This document shows positions 53,483 to 64,000 of a stretch of DNA of 64,000 nucleotides, piece by piece. A model generated the notes under the pieces. That model was not told the origin of the DNA. It was given only the letters and a program-made list of their open reading frames with translations, and searched no databases. The stretch is from Betaproteobacteria bacterium (GTDB lineage Bacteria > Pseudomonadota > Gammaproteobacteria > Burkholderiales > Casimicrobiaceae): NCBI GenBank assembly GCA_016861105.1, contig BOKS01000003.1:124001-188000 (forward strand), given 5' to 3'. Every line of letters begins with the position of its first letter. Position 1 is the first letter of the stretch. Made by a program: the position numbers and the translations under genes.

Positions 53483-53672
53483 CTCGGTCCTCCGCAGAGG
53501 GTGGATGTCGATCGTGCGCCACGCGGCGCGCCGTGCAGCGGCGCCACCCGCAGCGCGTGGCGGACAAGCCTGCCACGGCGCGTGCCGGCGTGGAAGCGGT
53601 GCGCGCGAGTCGCCGCGACGCGCGCGCCCGCGCGTCGGGCGTGGCCGACACGCGTTGCGGTACCATCGCCGC

Positions 53673-54281
53673 ATGCACCCGTCGACGCTCGCGCACCCGG
53701 CAGCGCTGCACGAAGCGAAGCAGGCGATGCGCACGCGGGTGCTCGCGGCGCGCGATGCGCTGCCGGCCGACGCGCGCCTCGCCGGATCGTCCGCCATCGC
53801 TGCGCGCATCGAGCGCCTGCCCGCGTTCGCGGCGTCGCACACGGTGCTTCTCACGCTGCCGTACGGCAGCGAGTGGGACGCGTGGCCGCTCGCGCGGCGC
53901 ATCGCGGCGTCGCACCGGCGGCTGGTCGTGCCGCGCGTGGACCGCGTCGCGCGCATGCTCGTGCTGCACGCGGTCGGCGATCCCGAACGCGACGTCGGCG
54001 CAGGCTACCGCGGCATTCCCGAGCCGCGCGAAGACTGCACGCTCGTCGCTCCCACCGCGGTCGACCTGGTCCTGGTGCCGGGCGTCGCCTTCGACGCGGG
54101 CGGCCGGCGGCTCGGCTACGGCGGCGGCTACTTCGACCGGCTGCTGCCGCTGATGCGCCCCGACGCGGCACTCGCCGCGGGCGCCTTCGACGAGCAGATC
54201 GTCGACGCCGTGCCGGTCGCGAGCCACGACCGGCGCGTGCCGTGCATCGTCACGCCGACGCGGACGATCGACGCGGCGTGA
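53673..54281 (+). CDS. 5-formyltetrahydrofolate cyclo-ligase
   Basis: Converts 5-formyl-THF to 5,10-methenyl-THF with ATP. 202 residues. AKQAMRTRVLAARDALPADARLAGSSAIAARI is the N-terminal segment; GYRGIPEPREDCTLVAPTAVDLVLVPGVAFDAGGRRLGYGGGYFDRLL is the ATP/folate-binding signature. In enterobacteria this gene follows the 6S RNA gene; no convincing 6S structure is visible in the 190 bp upstream here. Its stop overlaps the MFS start by four bases. Confidence 0.94.
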   Translation: MHPSTLAHPAALHEAKQAMRTRVLAARDALPADARLAGSSAIAARIERLPAFAASHTVLLTLPYGSEWDAWPLARRIAASHRRLVVPRVDRVARMLVLHAVGDPERDVGAGYRGIPEPREDCTLVAPTAVDLVLVPGVAFDAGGRRLGYGGGYFDRLLPLMRPDAALAAGAFDEQIVDAVPVASHDRRVPCIVTPTRTIDAA

Positions 54282-55519
54282 GCACGGACGACGGGCCGCG
54301 AACGCGGCGGCGCGCGCGGCAGGCGCTCGTCGCCACCCTGGCGATCCAGGCCTACGTCGCGCTCGCCGCCACCGCCACGTCGGTGCTGGCCCCCGCCATC
54401 GCTCCGGACTTCGGGGTGTCGCCGAAGCTCGTCGGCGTCTTCGTCGGGCTCGTCTACGTCGGCTCGATGACGGCGAGCCTGCTGTCGGGCGGGCCGATCG
54501 CCCGGTTCGGCCCGATCCGCGTGTCGCAGGCCGCCGTGCTCACGTCGGCCGCGGGGCTCGCGCTGCTTCCGGCGGCCAGCGCCTGGCCCGCGCTCGCCGC
54601 GCTCGTCGCGTTCGCGCCGGTCGTGATCGGCCTCGGCTACGGGCCGGTCACGCCGGCCTCGTCGCAGGTGCTGGCGCACACCGCGCCGCCGTCGCGCATG
54701 GCGCTCACGTTCTCGATCAAGCAGACCGGCGTGCCGGCCGGCGCCGCGCTCGCCGGCGCGATGCTGCCCGCGCTCGCGCTGGCGGGCGGCTGGAAGGCCG
54801 CGCTGCTCGCCGTCGCCGCGCTCGGCCTCGTCGTGGCGCTCGCGGCGCAGCCCGTGCGCGCCGACCTCGACCGCGGCCGCGATGCCGCGCAACCGTTCTC
54901 GCTCGCTGGCGTCGTCGGTCCGCTGCGCCAGATCTTCGCGGACCGCCGCCTCGCGGACCTCGTCCTCCTGTCCTTCTTCTACTCGGCGACCCAGGTGTGC
55001 CTGATCAGCTTCGTCGTCGTGTACCTCACCGAGGCGCTGGGGCAGTCGCTGGTGTTCGCGGGCATCGCGCTCTCGGTGACGACGCTCGGCGGCGTCGCCG
55101 GGCGCATCGTCTGGGGCGAGGTCGCGGACCGCACGCGCGCGCCGGGCGGCACGCTCGTCGCACTGGGGCTGGCCGCGGGCCTGTGCAGCCTCGCCACGGC
55201 GGCGTGGCCCGTCGGCGCGCCGGTGTGGCCGCTGCTGCTGGTGCTCGCGCTGTTCGGTGCGACGGCGATCGGATGGAACGGCGTCATGCTCTCCGAGGTC
55301 GCGCGCCTCGCGCCACCGGGGCGCGCCGGGGCCGTCACCGGCGCGTCGGGCTTCATCACCTTCGCCGGCGTCGTCTGCGGCCCGCCGGCGTTCGCGCTGC
55401 TCGCCGGCGTCACCGGCAGCTACCGGGCCGGCTTCGTGGCCGTGGGGCTCGTGTCCGTCGCCACCGCCGTGGGGCTGCGGGTCCGGTCGCGGGCTGCCCG
55501 CAGCCGGGGCGGACATTAA
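54278..55519 (+). CDS. MFS permease, substrate unknown
   Basis: 413 residues from a GTG at 54278, overlapping the cyclo-ligase stop (GTGA). Twelve predicted spans in two groups of six: ALVATLAIQAYVALAATATSVLAPAI opens the first, and LADLVLLSFFYSATQVCLISFVVVYL the second. The loop GLVYVGSMTASLLSGGPIARFGPIRVSQ corresponds to the MFS motif A region between spans 2 and 3. It resembles sugar/anion or cyanate-type porters, but nothing fixes the substrate. Coupling to folate metabolism is suggested only by the overlap. Confidence 0.88.
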   Translation: MSTDDGPRTRRRARQALVATLAIQAYVALAATATSVLAPAIAPDFGVSPKLVGVFVGLVYVGSMTASLLSGGPIARFGPIRVSQAAVLTSAAGLALLPAASAWPALAALVAFAPVVIGLGYGPVTPASSQVLAHTAPPSRMALTFSIKQTGVPAGAALAGAMLPALALAGGWKAALLAVAALGLVVALAAQPVRADLDRGRDAAQPFSLAGVVGPLRQIFADRRLADLVLLSFFYSATQVCLISFVVVYLTEALGQSLVFAGIALSVTTLGGVAGRIVWGEVADRTRAPGGTLVALGLAAGLCSLATAAWPVGAPVWPLLLVLALFGATAIGWNGVMLSEVARLAPPGRAGAVTGASGFITFAGVVCGPPAFALLAGVTGSYRAGFVAVGLVSVATAVGLRVRSRAARSRGGH

Positions 55520-55520
55520 T

Positions 55521-55542
55521 GGAAATGATTTCCACGATGTGG
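55521..55542. promoter_or_regulatory. Overlapping inverted repeats upstream of aceE, candidate operator
   Basis: GGAAATGATTTCC (55521-55533) is a 6+1+6 perfect inverted repeat, and CCACGATGTGG (55532-55542) a second, 4+3+4, sharing two bases with it. They lie in an unusually AT-rich patch directly after the MFS stop, about 90 bases before the candidate aceE -10. Possible regulator site; regulator unknown. Confidence 0.4.
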
Positions 55543-55624
55543 TAACGTGCCTTTGCGCCCCGGCCTGACGCGCGGCGCGCAGCGGCCTGCGGCGTTGCAG
55601 CAATACAGGGCAGGGTCCGCTCAC

Positions 55625-55670
55625 TACAATTTGATCGCGTCGCCCGGGGGATCCCACGGGCGTGTTTTTT
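55625..55670 (+). promoter_or_regulatory. aceE promoter -10 and terminator-like leader hairpin
   Basis: TACAAT at 55625-55630 is a near-consensus -10. Just downstream is a hairpin, CGCCCG (55641-55646) with CGGGCG (55657-55662) around a loop that itself contains GGGATCCC. TG and six T residues (55665-55670) come next, and then CTGGAGGACGCC leading to the aceE ATG. The hairpin-plus-U-run looks like an attenuator placed between promoter and ribosome site. Confidence 0.5.
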
Positions 55671-55682
55671 CTGGAGGACGCC

Positions 55683-58348
<2,666 letters not shown>

Positions 58349-58352
<4 letters not shown>

Positions 58353-58550
58353 CGGGCTGTAACAGTCAAAGCGGGAGTGAGGATGACGAAACGCGACGCA
58401 TGGGAAACCGCTGACCTGACGCGGCGATTCGCGTCGAGCGCGCGACGGCGAACCGAAGCAAGGGCGCGTCCCCTCGCGAGGTTCGCCAACAATGCGATCG
58501 GCGCGAATCGCCCGTCAGGCACTCGCGATTTGGCTGTTACAGCCCACTAG
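58349..58550. repeat. 202-bp nested foldback (MITE-like) element between aceE and aceF
   Basis: Outer arms: 31 bp at each end (58349-58379 and 58520-58550), inverted, 27 of 31 positions matching, including the 12-bp perfect core GGGCTGTAACAG and CTAG at both tips. Second stem: 58415-58433 with 58502-58519 (CCTGACG...CGATTCGCG). Third stem: GGCGAACC (58447-58454) with GGTTCGCC (58480-58487). About 35 bases on the left side are unpaired. No open frame of note. It is either a mobile foldback element or a structured intercistronic RNA. Confidence 0.85.
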
Positions 58551-58567
58551 CCCCGGGGGCCGCGCAG

Positions 58568-60316
58568 ATGCCGACCATGGAGGTGAAGGTCCCCGACATC
58601 GGCGGGTACGAGAACGTCCCGGTGATCGAGGTGTTCGTGAAGCCCGGCGACGCCGTCCGGCCCGAGGACCCGCTGGTCACGCTGGAGTCGGACAAGGCGA
58701 CGATGGACGTGCCCGCGCCGGCCGCAGGGACGGTGAAGGAAGTGCGCGTCACCGTCGGCGACAAGGTGAGCGAGGGCAGCGTGGTGCTGGTCCTCGACAC
58801 CGCGGCCGCCGCCGCGGCGCCGGCGGACGAGCCGAGAGCGGCGCCGAAGGCGGCGCCGCCGGCCTACGCGCCGCCGCCGGAGGTCGACGCGAGCGCGGCC
58901 GCCGAGCGCGCGCCGCGCGGCGAGAAGGGCCTCGCGGACGCGCCCGGCGAGGGCGCCACGACCACGCCGCCGGCCGGGGCGACCGTCGAGGTCCGCGTGC
59001 CGGACATCGGCGGCTACGACAACGTCCCGGTGATCGAGGTGTTCGTGAAACCCGGCGACGTCGTCGCCGTCGACGACCCGCTCGTCACGCTCGAGTCCGA
59101 CAAGGCGACGATGGACGTGCCGAGCCCGCTCGCGGGCGCGGTGCAGGGCGTGCGCGTGACGGTCGGCGACCGCGTGAGCGAAGGCAGCGTCATCGTGTCG
59201 CTCTCGGTGGCCGGCGTCGCCGCGGCGCCCCCCCCGGCCCGTCCGCCCGCGGCCGCCTCCGCCGCACCGGCTTCGGCGCCCGGGTTGTCCGCACCCGCGG
59301 CGGCGCCTCCGCAACCGGCGCCCGCGCCGGCGACGGCAGCCGGGTCCGCGCCGCCGCGCGCCGCCGGTGCGCCGCCGGTGGCCGACGAGGCCGCGTTCCG
59401 CGCGGCCCACGCGTCGCCCGCCGTGCGCAAGTTCGCGCGCGAACTCGGCGTCGACCTCGCGAAGGTCGCGGGTTCGGGGCCCAAGGGCCGGATCACGCAG
59501 GAGGACGTGCAGTCGTTCGTCAAGCGCGCCCTCGCCGCCCCCGCGTCGCCGGCCGGCGCCGGCGGCGTCGCGGCAGGCGGCACGCTCGACCTCCTGCCCT
59601 GGCCGAAGGTCGACTTCGCCAAGTGGGGCGACGTCGAGGCGAAGCCGCTGTCGCGCATCAGGAAGATCTCGGGCGCGAACCTCGCGCGCAACTGGGTGAT
59701 GATCCCGCACGTCACGCAATTCGACGACGCGGACATCACCGAGCTCGAGGCGCTGCGCGTCGCGCTCAACAAGGAGCACGAGAAGGCCGGCGTCAAGCTC
59801 ACGATGCTCGCGTTCCTGATCAAGGCTTCGGTGGCGGCGCTGCGCCGCTTTCCCGACTTCAACGCGTCGCTGGACGGCGAGAGCCTCGTCTACAAGAAGT
59901 ACTTCAACGTCGGCTTCGCGGCGGACACGCCGAACGGGCTCGTCGTGCCGGTGATCAAGAACGCGGACCAGAAGGGCGTGCTGGCGATCGCCAAGGAGAT
60001 GGGCGAGCTGTCGGCCAAGGCGCGCGAGGGCAAGCTGGGACCCGCGGACATGCAGGGCGGCTCGTTCTCGATCAGCTCGCTCGGCGGCATCGGCGGCACG
60101 GCGTTCACGCCCATCATCAACGCGCCCGAGGTCGCGATCCTCGGCGTCAGCCGGAGCGTGCACAAGCCGGTCTGGGACGGGAAGGCGTTCGTGCCGCGGC
60201 TCGTCCTCCCACTGTCGCTGTCGTACGACCACAGGGTGATCGACGGCGCCGCCGCGGCGCGCTTCACGTCGTACCTCGCCACGCTGCTCGCGGACATGCG
60301 CCGCGTCCTGCTGTAG
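58568..60316 (+). CDS. aceF: Pyruvate dehydrogenase E2, dihydrolipoamide acetyltransferase
   Basis: 582 residues. Two lipoyl domains (about 4-76, modified Lys43; and about 140-212, Lys179), each with LESDKATMDVP, joined by Ala/Pro/Glu linkers. The peripheral subunit-binding domain is ASPAVRKFARELGVDLAKVAGSGPKGRITQEDVQSFVK (about 280-317). The catalytic core has GGSFSISSLGGIGGTAFTPIINAPEVAILGVS and the active site SYDHRVIDGAAAARF (His near 555). E. coli AceF has three lipoyl domains; here the third is carried by LpdA instead. Forms the complex core receiving acetyl groups from AceE and passing them to CoA. Confidence 0.98.
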   Translation: MPTMEVKVPDIGGYENVPVIEVFVKPGDAVRPEDPLVTLESDKATMDVPAPAAGTVKEVRVTVGDKVSEGSVVLVLDTAAAAAAPADEPRAAPKAAPPAYAPPPEVDASAAAERAPRGEKGLADAPGEGATTTPPAGATVEVRVPDIGGYDNVPVIEVFVKPGDVVAVDDPLVTLESDKATMDVPSPLAGAVQGVRVTVGDRVSEGSVIVSLSVAGVAAAPPPARPPAAASAAPASAPGLSAPAAAPPQPAPAPATAAGSAPPRAAGAPPVADEAAFRAAHASPAVRKFARELGVDLAKVAGSGPKGRITQEDVQSFVKRALAAPASPAGAGGVAAGGTLDLLPWPKVDFAKWGDVEAKPLSRIRKISGANLARNWVMIPHVTQFDDADITELEALRVALNKEHEKAGVKLTMLAFLIKASVAALRRFPDFNASLDGESLVYKKYFNVGFAADTPNGLVVPVIKNADQKGVLAIAKEMGELSAKAREGKLGPADMQGGSFSISSLGGIGGTAFTPIINAPEVAILGVSRSVHKPVWDGKAFVPRLVLPLSLSYDHRVIDGAAAARFTSYLATLLADMRRVLL

Positions 60317-60325
60317 GAGCGCGCG

Positions 60326-62182
60326 ATGGCGACCGTGGAAGTGAGGGTTCCCGACATCGGCGGCTACGAGAACGTGCCGGTTATCGAGGTGTTCGTGAAG
60401 CCGGGCGACACGGTGGCGCACGAGGATCCGCTGGTCACGCTGGAGTCCGACAAGGCGACGATGGACGTGCCCGCGCCGGCGGCGGGCGCGGTGACGGAGG
60501 TGCACGTCAAGGTCGGCGACCGCGTCAGCGAGGGCGCGCTCGTGCTGGTCCTCGAGGCCGCGGCCGCGGCGGTGCCCGGAGGCGAGGAGCGCGCCGCGCG
60601 CGAGTCGGCGCCGATGCCGCCGGGCGCGGGCGGCGACGCGCCCGAGTCGCAGCCGTTCGCGGGCCCCGGCAGCGGCGGCGCCGCGCCCGCCGCCCCGCGC
60701 CCGCCTGCGGCCCCCGCGCCGGCCGTCGCCGCCTTTGCGGGAAAGGCGGACGTCGACTGCGAGATGCTGGTGCTCGGCGCCGGGCCGGGCGGCTACAGCG
60801 CGGCGTTCCGCGCGGCCGACCTCGGCATGAAGACCGTCCTCGTCGAGCGCTATCCGACGCTGGGCGGGGTGTGCCTCAACGTCGGCTGCATCCCGAGCAA
60901 GGCGCTGCTGCACGTCGCGGCGGTGACGGACGAGGCGCGGGCGATGGCCGAGCACGGCATCGCGTTCGGCGCGCCGTCCGTCGACCTCGACAAGCTGCGC
61001 GCGTGGAAGGCCAAGGTCGTCGGCAAGCTCACGGGCGGCCTCGCGAGCATGGCGCGGAGCCGCAAGGTGGAGGTGGTCCGCGGCGTGGGGCAGTTCCTCG
61101 ACGCGCACCACGTGGAGGTCGAGCTGACCGAGGGCCCCGGGCAGGCGAAGTCGGGCGCGAAGAAGGTCGTGCGCTTCGCGCAGGCCGTCATCGCCGCGGG
61201 CTCGCAGGTCGTGCGCCTGCCGTTCATCCCCGAGGACCCGCGGGTGCTCGACTCGACCTCCGCGCTCGAGCTCGCGCGCGTGCCGGAGCGCATGCTCGTC
61301 ATCGGCGGCGGCATCATCGGCCTGGAGATGGGCACCGTGTACTCCACGCTCGGCGCGCGCCTCGACGTGGTGGAGATGCTCGACGGCCTGATGCCGGGCG
61401 CCGACCGCGACCTGGTGCGCGTCTGGGAGAAGATGAACCGGCACCGCTTCGACCGGATCATGACGTCGACGCGGACGACGAAGGTCGAGGCGAAGCCCGA
61501 CGCGCTGTGGGTGACCTTCGAGGGGGACGGGGCGCCGAAGGAGCCGCAGCCCTACGACGCCGTGCTGATGAGCGTGGGGCGCTCGCCGAACGGCCGCAAG
61601 CTCGCGGCCGAGAAGGCGGGCGTGCAGGTCACCGACCGCGGCTTCGTCCCGGTCGACTCGCAGATGCGCACGAACGTCCCGCACATCTTCGCGATCGGCG
61701 ACCTGGTCGGCCAGCCGATGCTCGCGCACAAGGCGGTGCACGAGGGCCACGTCGCCGCCGAGGCGGCGGCCGGCCACAAGCGCCACTTCGACGCGCGCGT
61801 CATCCCGTCGGTCGCCTACACCGATCCCGAGATCGCGTGGGCGGGCCTGACGGAGGACGAGGCGAAGGCGAAGGGCGTGAAGGTCGAGAAGGGCCTGTTC
61901 CCGTGGGCCGCGTCCGGGCGCGCGATCGCCAACGGCCGCGACGAGGGACACACGAAGCTGCTGTTCGACGGGCAGACGCACCGCATCGTCGGCGGCGGCA
62001 TCGTCGGCACGCACGCCGGCGACCTCATCTCCGAGATCGCGCTGGCCATCGAGATGGGCGCGGACATGGTCGACATCGGCCGCACGATCCACCCGCATCC
62101 CACGCTCGGCGAGTCGATCGGGCTCGCCGCGGAGGCCGCCGAGGGCACCTGCACCGACCTGCCGCCGCCGCGCAGGAAGTAG
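60326..62182 (+). CDS. lpdA: Dihydrolipoamide dehydrogenase with N-terminal lipoyl domain (PDH E3)
   Basis: 618 residues against 474 in E. coli, because of an N-terminal lipoyl domain (about 1-80, Lys43 in LESDKATMDVP) and an Ala/Pro linker (about 85-145). Then the flavoprotein: LVLGAGPGGYSAAFRAADLG (FAD), redox disulfide GGVCLNVGCIPSKALLH, LVIGGGIIGLEMGTVYSTLGARLDVVEM (NAD), NVPHIFAIGDLVGQPMLAHKAVHEG, and the catalytic His in HPHPTLGESIGLAAEAAEG. This lipoyl-E3 fusion is known from Neisseria, Ralstonia and relatives. Starts 9 bp after aceF. Followed by REP-like repeats. Confidence 0.98.
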   Translation: MATVEVRVPDIGGYENVPVIEVFVKPGDTVAHEDPLVTLESDKATMDVPAPAAGAVTEVHVKVGDRVSEGALVLVLEAAAAAVPGGEERAARESAPMPPGAGGDAPESQPFAGPGSGGAAPAAPRPPAAPAPAVAAFAGKADVDCEMLVLGAGPGGYSAAFRAADLGMKTVLVERYPTLGGVCLNVGCIPSKALLHVAAVTDEARAMAEHGIAFGAPSVDLDKLRAWKAKVVGKLTGGLASMARSRKVEVVRGVGQFLDAHHVEVELTEGPGQAKSGAKKVVRFAQAVIAAGSQVVRLPFIPEDPRVLDSTSALELARVPERMLVIGGGIIGLEMGTVYSTLGARLDVVEMLDGLMPGADRDLVRVWEKMNRHRFDRIMTSTRTTKVEAKPDALWVTFEGDGAPKEPQPYDAVLMSVGRSPNGRKLAAEKAGVQVTDRGFVPVDSQMRTNVPHIFAIGDLVGQPMLAHKAVHEGHVAAEAAAGHKRHFDARVIPSVAYTDPEIAWAGLTEDEAKAKGVKVEKGLFPWAASGRAIANGRDEGHTKLLFDGQTHRIVGGGIVGTHAGDLISEIALAIEMGADMVDIGRTIHPHPTLGESIGLAAEAAEGTCTDLPPPRRK

Positions 62183-62198
62183 GGCCCAACGCCCGTCG

Positions 62199-62351
62199 AA
62201 ACGAGGGTCAGACTCGCATTTCCGGCTTCCAGCCCCGGCGCACGCGCGCGGCAGCGAGGCGAGCGCCGATCCGACGCCATGGGGAATGCGAGTCTGACCC
62301 TCGTTTCGCTCGTTTCCGGGCGACGCGGAAATGCGAGTCTGACCCTAGTTT
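62199..62351. repeat. REP-like repeat cluster between convergent lpdA and dsbA-like genes
   Basis: Three arms of the element found in purH: forward 62199-62223 (identical to the purH arm), inverted 62283-62306 (one A missing) and inverted 62327-62351 (one base changed, CTAG for CTCG). The forward arm can pair with either inverted arm. The last arm contains the TAG stop codon of the dsbA-like gene (62345-62347). The cluster probably also acts as a bidirectional transcription barrier. Confidence 0.9.
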
Positions 62352-62992
62352 CTGAGTGCGTCGGCGACCAGCGCGCGCAGCTGCTCGAGCCCGAAGCTCG
62401 GCAGCGGCCTGCCGTTCACGAAGTACTCCGGCGTCTTGGTGACGCGCAGCGCCTTCGCGTCGGCGAGGTCCTGCGCGACCCGCGCGCGCACGTCCTCGCG
62501 CTGCGCGTCGACCTTCAGCCGCTCGACGTCGATGCCGGCCAGCGCCAGCAGCGGGAACGCGGCGTCCGCCTGCACGCGGTGGTTGGTCACCCACTTGTCC
62601 TGGGCGGCGAACAGGGCCTCGAGCGCCTGCCAGTACTTGTCCTGCAGCCGCGCCGCCTCGAGCATGCGCACGACCGCCTCGGAGCCGTCGTGGAACGGGA
62701 CGTGCCGCACGACGAGGCGCAGGCGGTCCGGATTGGCCGCGAGCATCTTCTTGACCTCGGGGTAGAAGACCGCGCAGGTCTCGCACGCCGGGTCGAGGAA
62801 CTCGACCAGCGTGACCTTGGCGCCCGCCGGTCCGAGCGCGGGCGCGCCGGGACGCACGAGCAGCGAGGGATCCGCGCCGGCGGACGGCCGGTCGGACGGG
62901 GCCGGCGCGGGACCGCCGCGCTCGACGAGCACGGCGACGGCGAACGCGACGACCAGCAGCAGCGCGGTGCCCGCGAAGAGCAGCTTGTTCAT
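62345..62992 (-). CDS. Membrane-anchored DsbA-family thioredoxin-like protein
   Basis: 215 residues from the ATG at 62992. A single N-terminal span ([22 protein letters not shown]) puts the domain in the periplasm. [25 protein letters not shown] carries the redox motif Cys-Glu-Thr-Cys. [38 protein letters not shown] is the helical insert of the DsbA/BdbD type, and [18 protein letters not shown] has the cis-Pro loop. C-E-T-C is unusual; DsbA itself has C-P-H-C. Its stop codon falls inside a mutated REP arm, so the repeat has probably set the end of this protein. Confidence 0.92.
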   Translation of the reverse strand: MNKLLFAGTALLLVVAFAVAVLVERGGPAPAPSDRPSAGADPSLLVRPGAPALGPAGAKVTLVEFLDPACETCAVFYPEVKKMLAANPDRLRLVVRHVPFHDGSEAVVRMLEAARLQDKYWQALEALFAAQDKWVTNHRVQADAAFPLLALAGIDVERLKVDAQREDVRARVAQDLADAKALRVTKTPEYFVNGRPLPSFGLEQLRALVADALRN

Positions 62993-63144
62993 GGGCCGCA
63001 AGACTACCAAACCGCGCCGCGCCCGCGTTGCCGCGGCGCAAGGAATCCGGCGAAGAGTGCACGGCAGCGGGACCCGGGTCACAGACGCGCCCCGGGCCGG
63101 CGGGCGATGCTGGGCGCCTTCCTTCCTCCCGCAGCCTTCCTCCC

Positions 63145-63501
63145 ATGGCGAAGCAGTACCGCGACATCACCCGCTCGATTTCCGCGTCGCTCGCGAAGCT
63201 GCGTCCGGCGATCCCCGACGTGACCACCGCCTTCAGCCAGATGGCGAAGGCCGCGCTGCGCGACGGCGCGCTCGACAAGAAGACCAAGGAGCTGATCGCG
63301 CTGGCCATCGGCGTCGCGGTTCGCTGCGACGGCTGCATCGGCTTCCACGTCGACGCGCTGGTGCGCCTCGGCGCGACGCGCGCGGAACTGGAGGAGGTGC
63401 TCGGCATGGCGATCTACATGGGCGGCGGGCCGTCGCTGATGACGGCCGCCGAGGCGCTCGCCGCGTGGGAGGAGTACGCCGGGGCGAAGCCCGGGGCGTA
63501 G
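63145..63501 (+). CDS. AhpD-like carboxymuconolactone decarboxylase family protein
   Basis: 118 residues, all helical. The AhpD-type motif is [52 protein letters not shown], with Cys-Asp-Gly-Cys and a His three residues on, as in alkylhydroperoxidase AhpD cores. Probably a small peroxide-reducing or redox-relay protein. No Shine-Dalgarno is visible: the leader is pyrimidine-rich with the 10-base word CCTTCCTCCC twice (63121-63130, 63135-63144) right before the ATG. Divergent from the dsbA-like gene across 152 bp. Confidence 0.9.
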   Translation: MAKQYRDITRSISASLAKLRPAIPDVTTAFSQMAKAALRDGALDKKTKELIALAIGVAVRCDGCIGFHVDALVRLGATRAELEEVLGMAIYMGGGPSLMTAAEALAAWEEYAGAKPGA

Positions 63502-63535
63502 GCCGCCCGCGCCGGGCGCCGCGCGCGCCGCTTGC

Positions 63536-63541
63536 TAGAAT
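63536..63541 (+). promoter_or_regulatory. Putative -10 box (TAGAAT) for rpiA
   Basis: CTTGCTAGAATCG, 23 bases before the rpiA ATG. Immediately downstream is a small hairpin CGTCC-TTC-GGACG (63542-63554) just before the ACGGAGGAC ribosome site. The TAGAATCG word is identical to the one upstream of the membrane protein gene at 40.65 kb. Confidence 0.45.
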
Positions 63542-63563
63542 CGTCCTTCGGACGGAGGACGCC

Positions 63564-64000
63564 ATGACCCAGGACGAGCTCAAGCAGGCGGTCGCCCGTG
63601 CCGCCGTCAAGTACGTCGAGGACGACGCGTTCGTCGGCGTGGGTTCCGGCTCGACCGCGAACTTCTTCATCGACGAACTGGCGAAGATCAAGGGCCGCAT
63701 CCGCGGCGCGGTCGCGAGCTCGGTCAAGACCGCGGAGCGCCTGAAGGCGCACGGCATCCCGCTCGAGGAGCTCAACAACACGGGCGACCTGCCGGTCTAC
63801 GTGGACGGCGCCGACGAGGTCACCGAGCACGGCGCGATGATCAAGGGCGGCGGCGGCGCGCTCACGCGCGAGAAGATCGTCGGCGGCGCCTCGCGGAAGT
63901 TCGTGTGCATCGTCGACGAGAGCAAGCTCGCGCCGGTGCTCGGCCGCTTTCCGCTTCCCGTCGAGGTGATCCCGATGGCGCGCAGCTACGTCGCGCGCGA
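63564..64000 (+). CDS. rpiA: Ribose-5-phosphate isomerase A, N-terminal part (3' end outside window)
   Basis: Interconverts ribose-5-phosphate and ribulose-5-phosphate in the pentose phosphate pathway. The first 145 of about 220 residues are present. [18 protein letters not shown], the phosphate-binding [64 protein letters not shown] with catalytic residues, and [30 protein letters not shown] at 63564 with GGAGG six bases upstream. Confidence 0.97.
   Translation, partial: MTQDELKQAVARAAVKYVEDDAFVGVGSGSTANFFIDELAKIKGRIRGAVASSVKTAERLKAHGIPLEELNNTGDLPVYVDGADEVTEHGAMIKGGGGALTREKIVGGASRKFVCIVDESKLAPVLGRFPLPVEVIPMARSYVAR

Noticed and set aside
53483..53672. Possible 6S RNA upstream of the 5-formyl-THF cyclo-ligase gene
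   Set aside because: The length and position are suggestive, as in enterobacteria, but I see no long imperfect stem with a central bubble, and the divergent surface-protein gene needs its own leader here.
58547..62098. Long antisense frame (about 1180 codons) opposite aceF and lpdA
   Set aside because: Same composition-driven shadow; the opposite strand encodes complete E2 and E3 enzymes with all catalytic motifs.

Overview
The window is 64 kb of very GC-rich, tightly packed bacterial chromosome. The gene content points to a Betaproteobacterium, probably near the Burkholderiales. Signs of this are a pyruvate dehydrogenase cluster whose E3 subunit carries its own lipoyl domain, the dusB-fis-purH-purD-hemF order, the pcm-rhodanese-tolC-waaA order, a c4-type cytochrome, and a full LPS inner-core and dTDP-rhamnose pathway. 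I see no rRNA, tRNA, CRISPR array, prophage or intact insertion sequence. The two end genes (mrcA and rpiA) are cut by the window edges.

Layout. 0-8.6 kb: end of PBP1A, a conserved hypothetical, hemB, an exonuclease paired with a cNMP/CBS/nucleotidyltransferase protein, engB, a diheme cytochrome c4 and a MOSC protein. 8.7-16.1 kb: a one-strand signalling block with an exported trypsin-like protease, an ECF sigma factor of the kinase-linked type, a membrane Ser/Thr kinase with TPRs, and a di-heme oxidoreductase. 16.1-24 kb: cell-surface sugars, with rfbBACD (dTDP-L-rhamnose), a UDP-glucuronate-epimerase-like enzyme, a family 2 glycosyltransferase, waaC and waaA. 24-34.8 kb: export, with tolC, rhodanese and pcm, a TetR/adaptor/ATPase/permease ABC operon with a textbook operator, and an RND pump with its adaptor. 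35-40.6 kb: livK and livHMGF for branched-chain amino acid uptake. 40.7-54 kb: a membrane protein, a TetR regulator, a degenerate BLUF protein, a NUDIX-acylphosphatase fusion, hemF, purD, purH, fis, dusB, a UbiH-type hydroxylase, pepP, a YadA-like surface protein, 5-formyl-THF cyclo-ligase and an MFS permease. 55.7-64 kb: aceE-aceF-lpdA, a DsbA-like thioredoxin, an AhpD-like protein and the start of rpiA.

Most genes are housekeeping. The unusual material is mainly in small non-coding or embedded structures. (i) A 55-bp perfect hairpin repeat lies in frame inside purH and recurs between lpdA and the dsb-like gene. (ii) A 202-bp nested foldback element separates aceE from aceF. (iii) A stop-codon-associated hairpin repeat with apparent compensatory changes occurs three times in the liv operon. 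(iv) A 20-bp perfect operator fills the spacer of a promoter that should give a leaderless tetR mRNA. The most system-like protein locus is the protease/ECF sigma/Ser-Thr kinase block, whose sigma factor carries a Thr-Thr pair where ordinary ECF factors have acidic residues. All functional calls come from reading the translated sequence; no database search was run.
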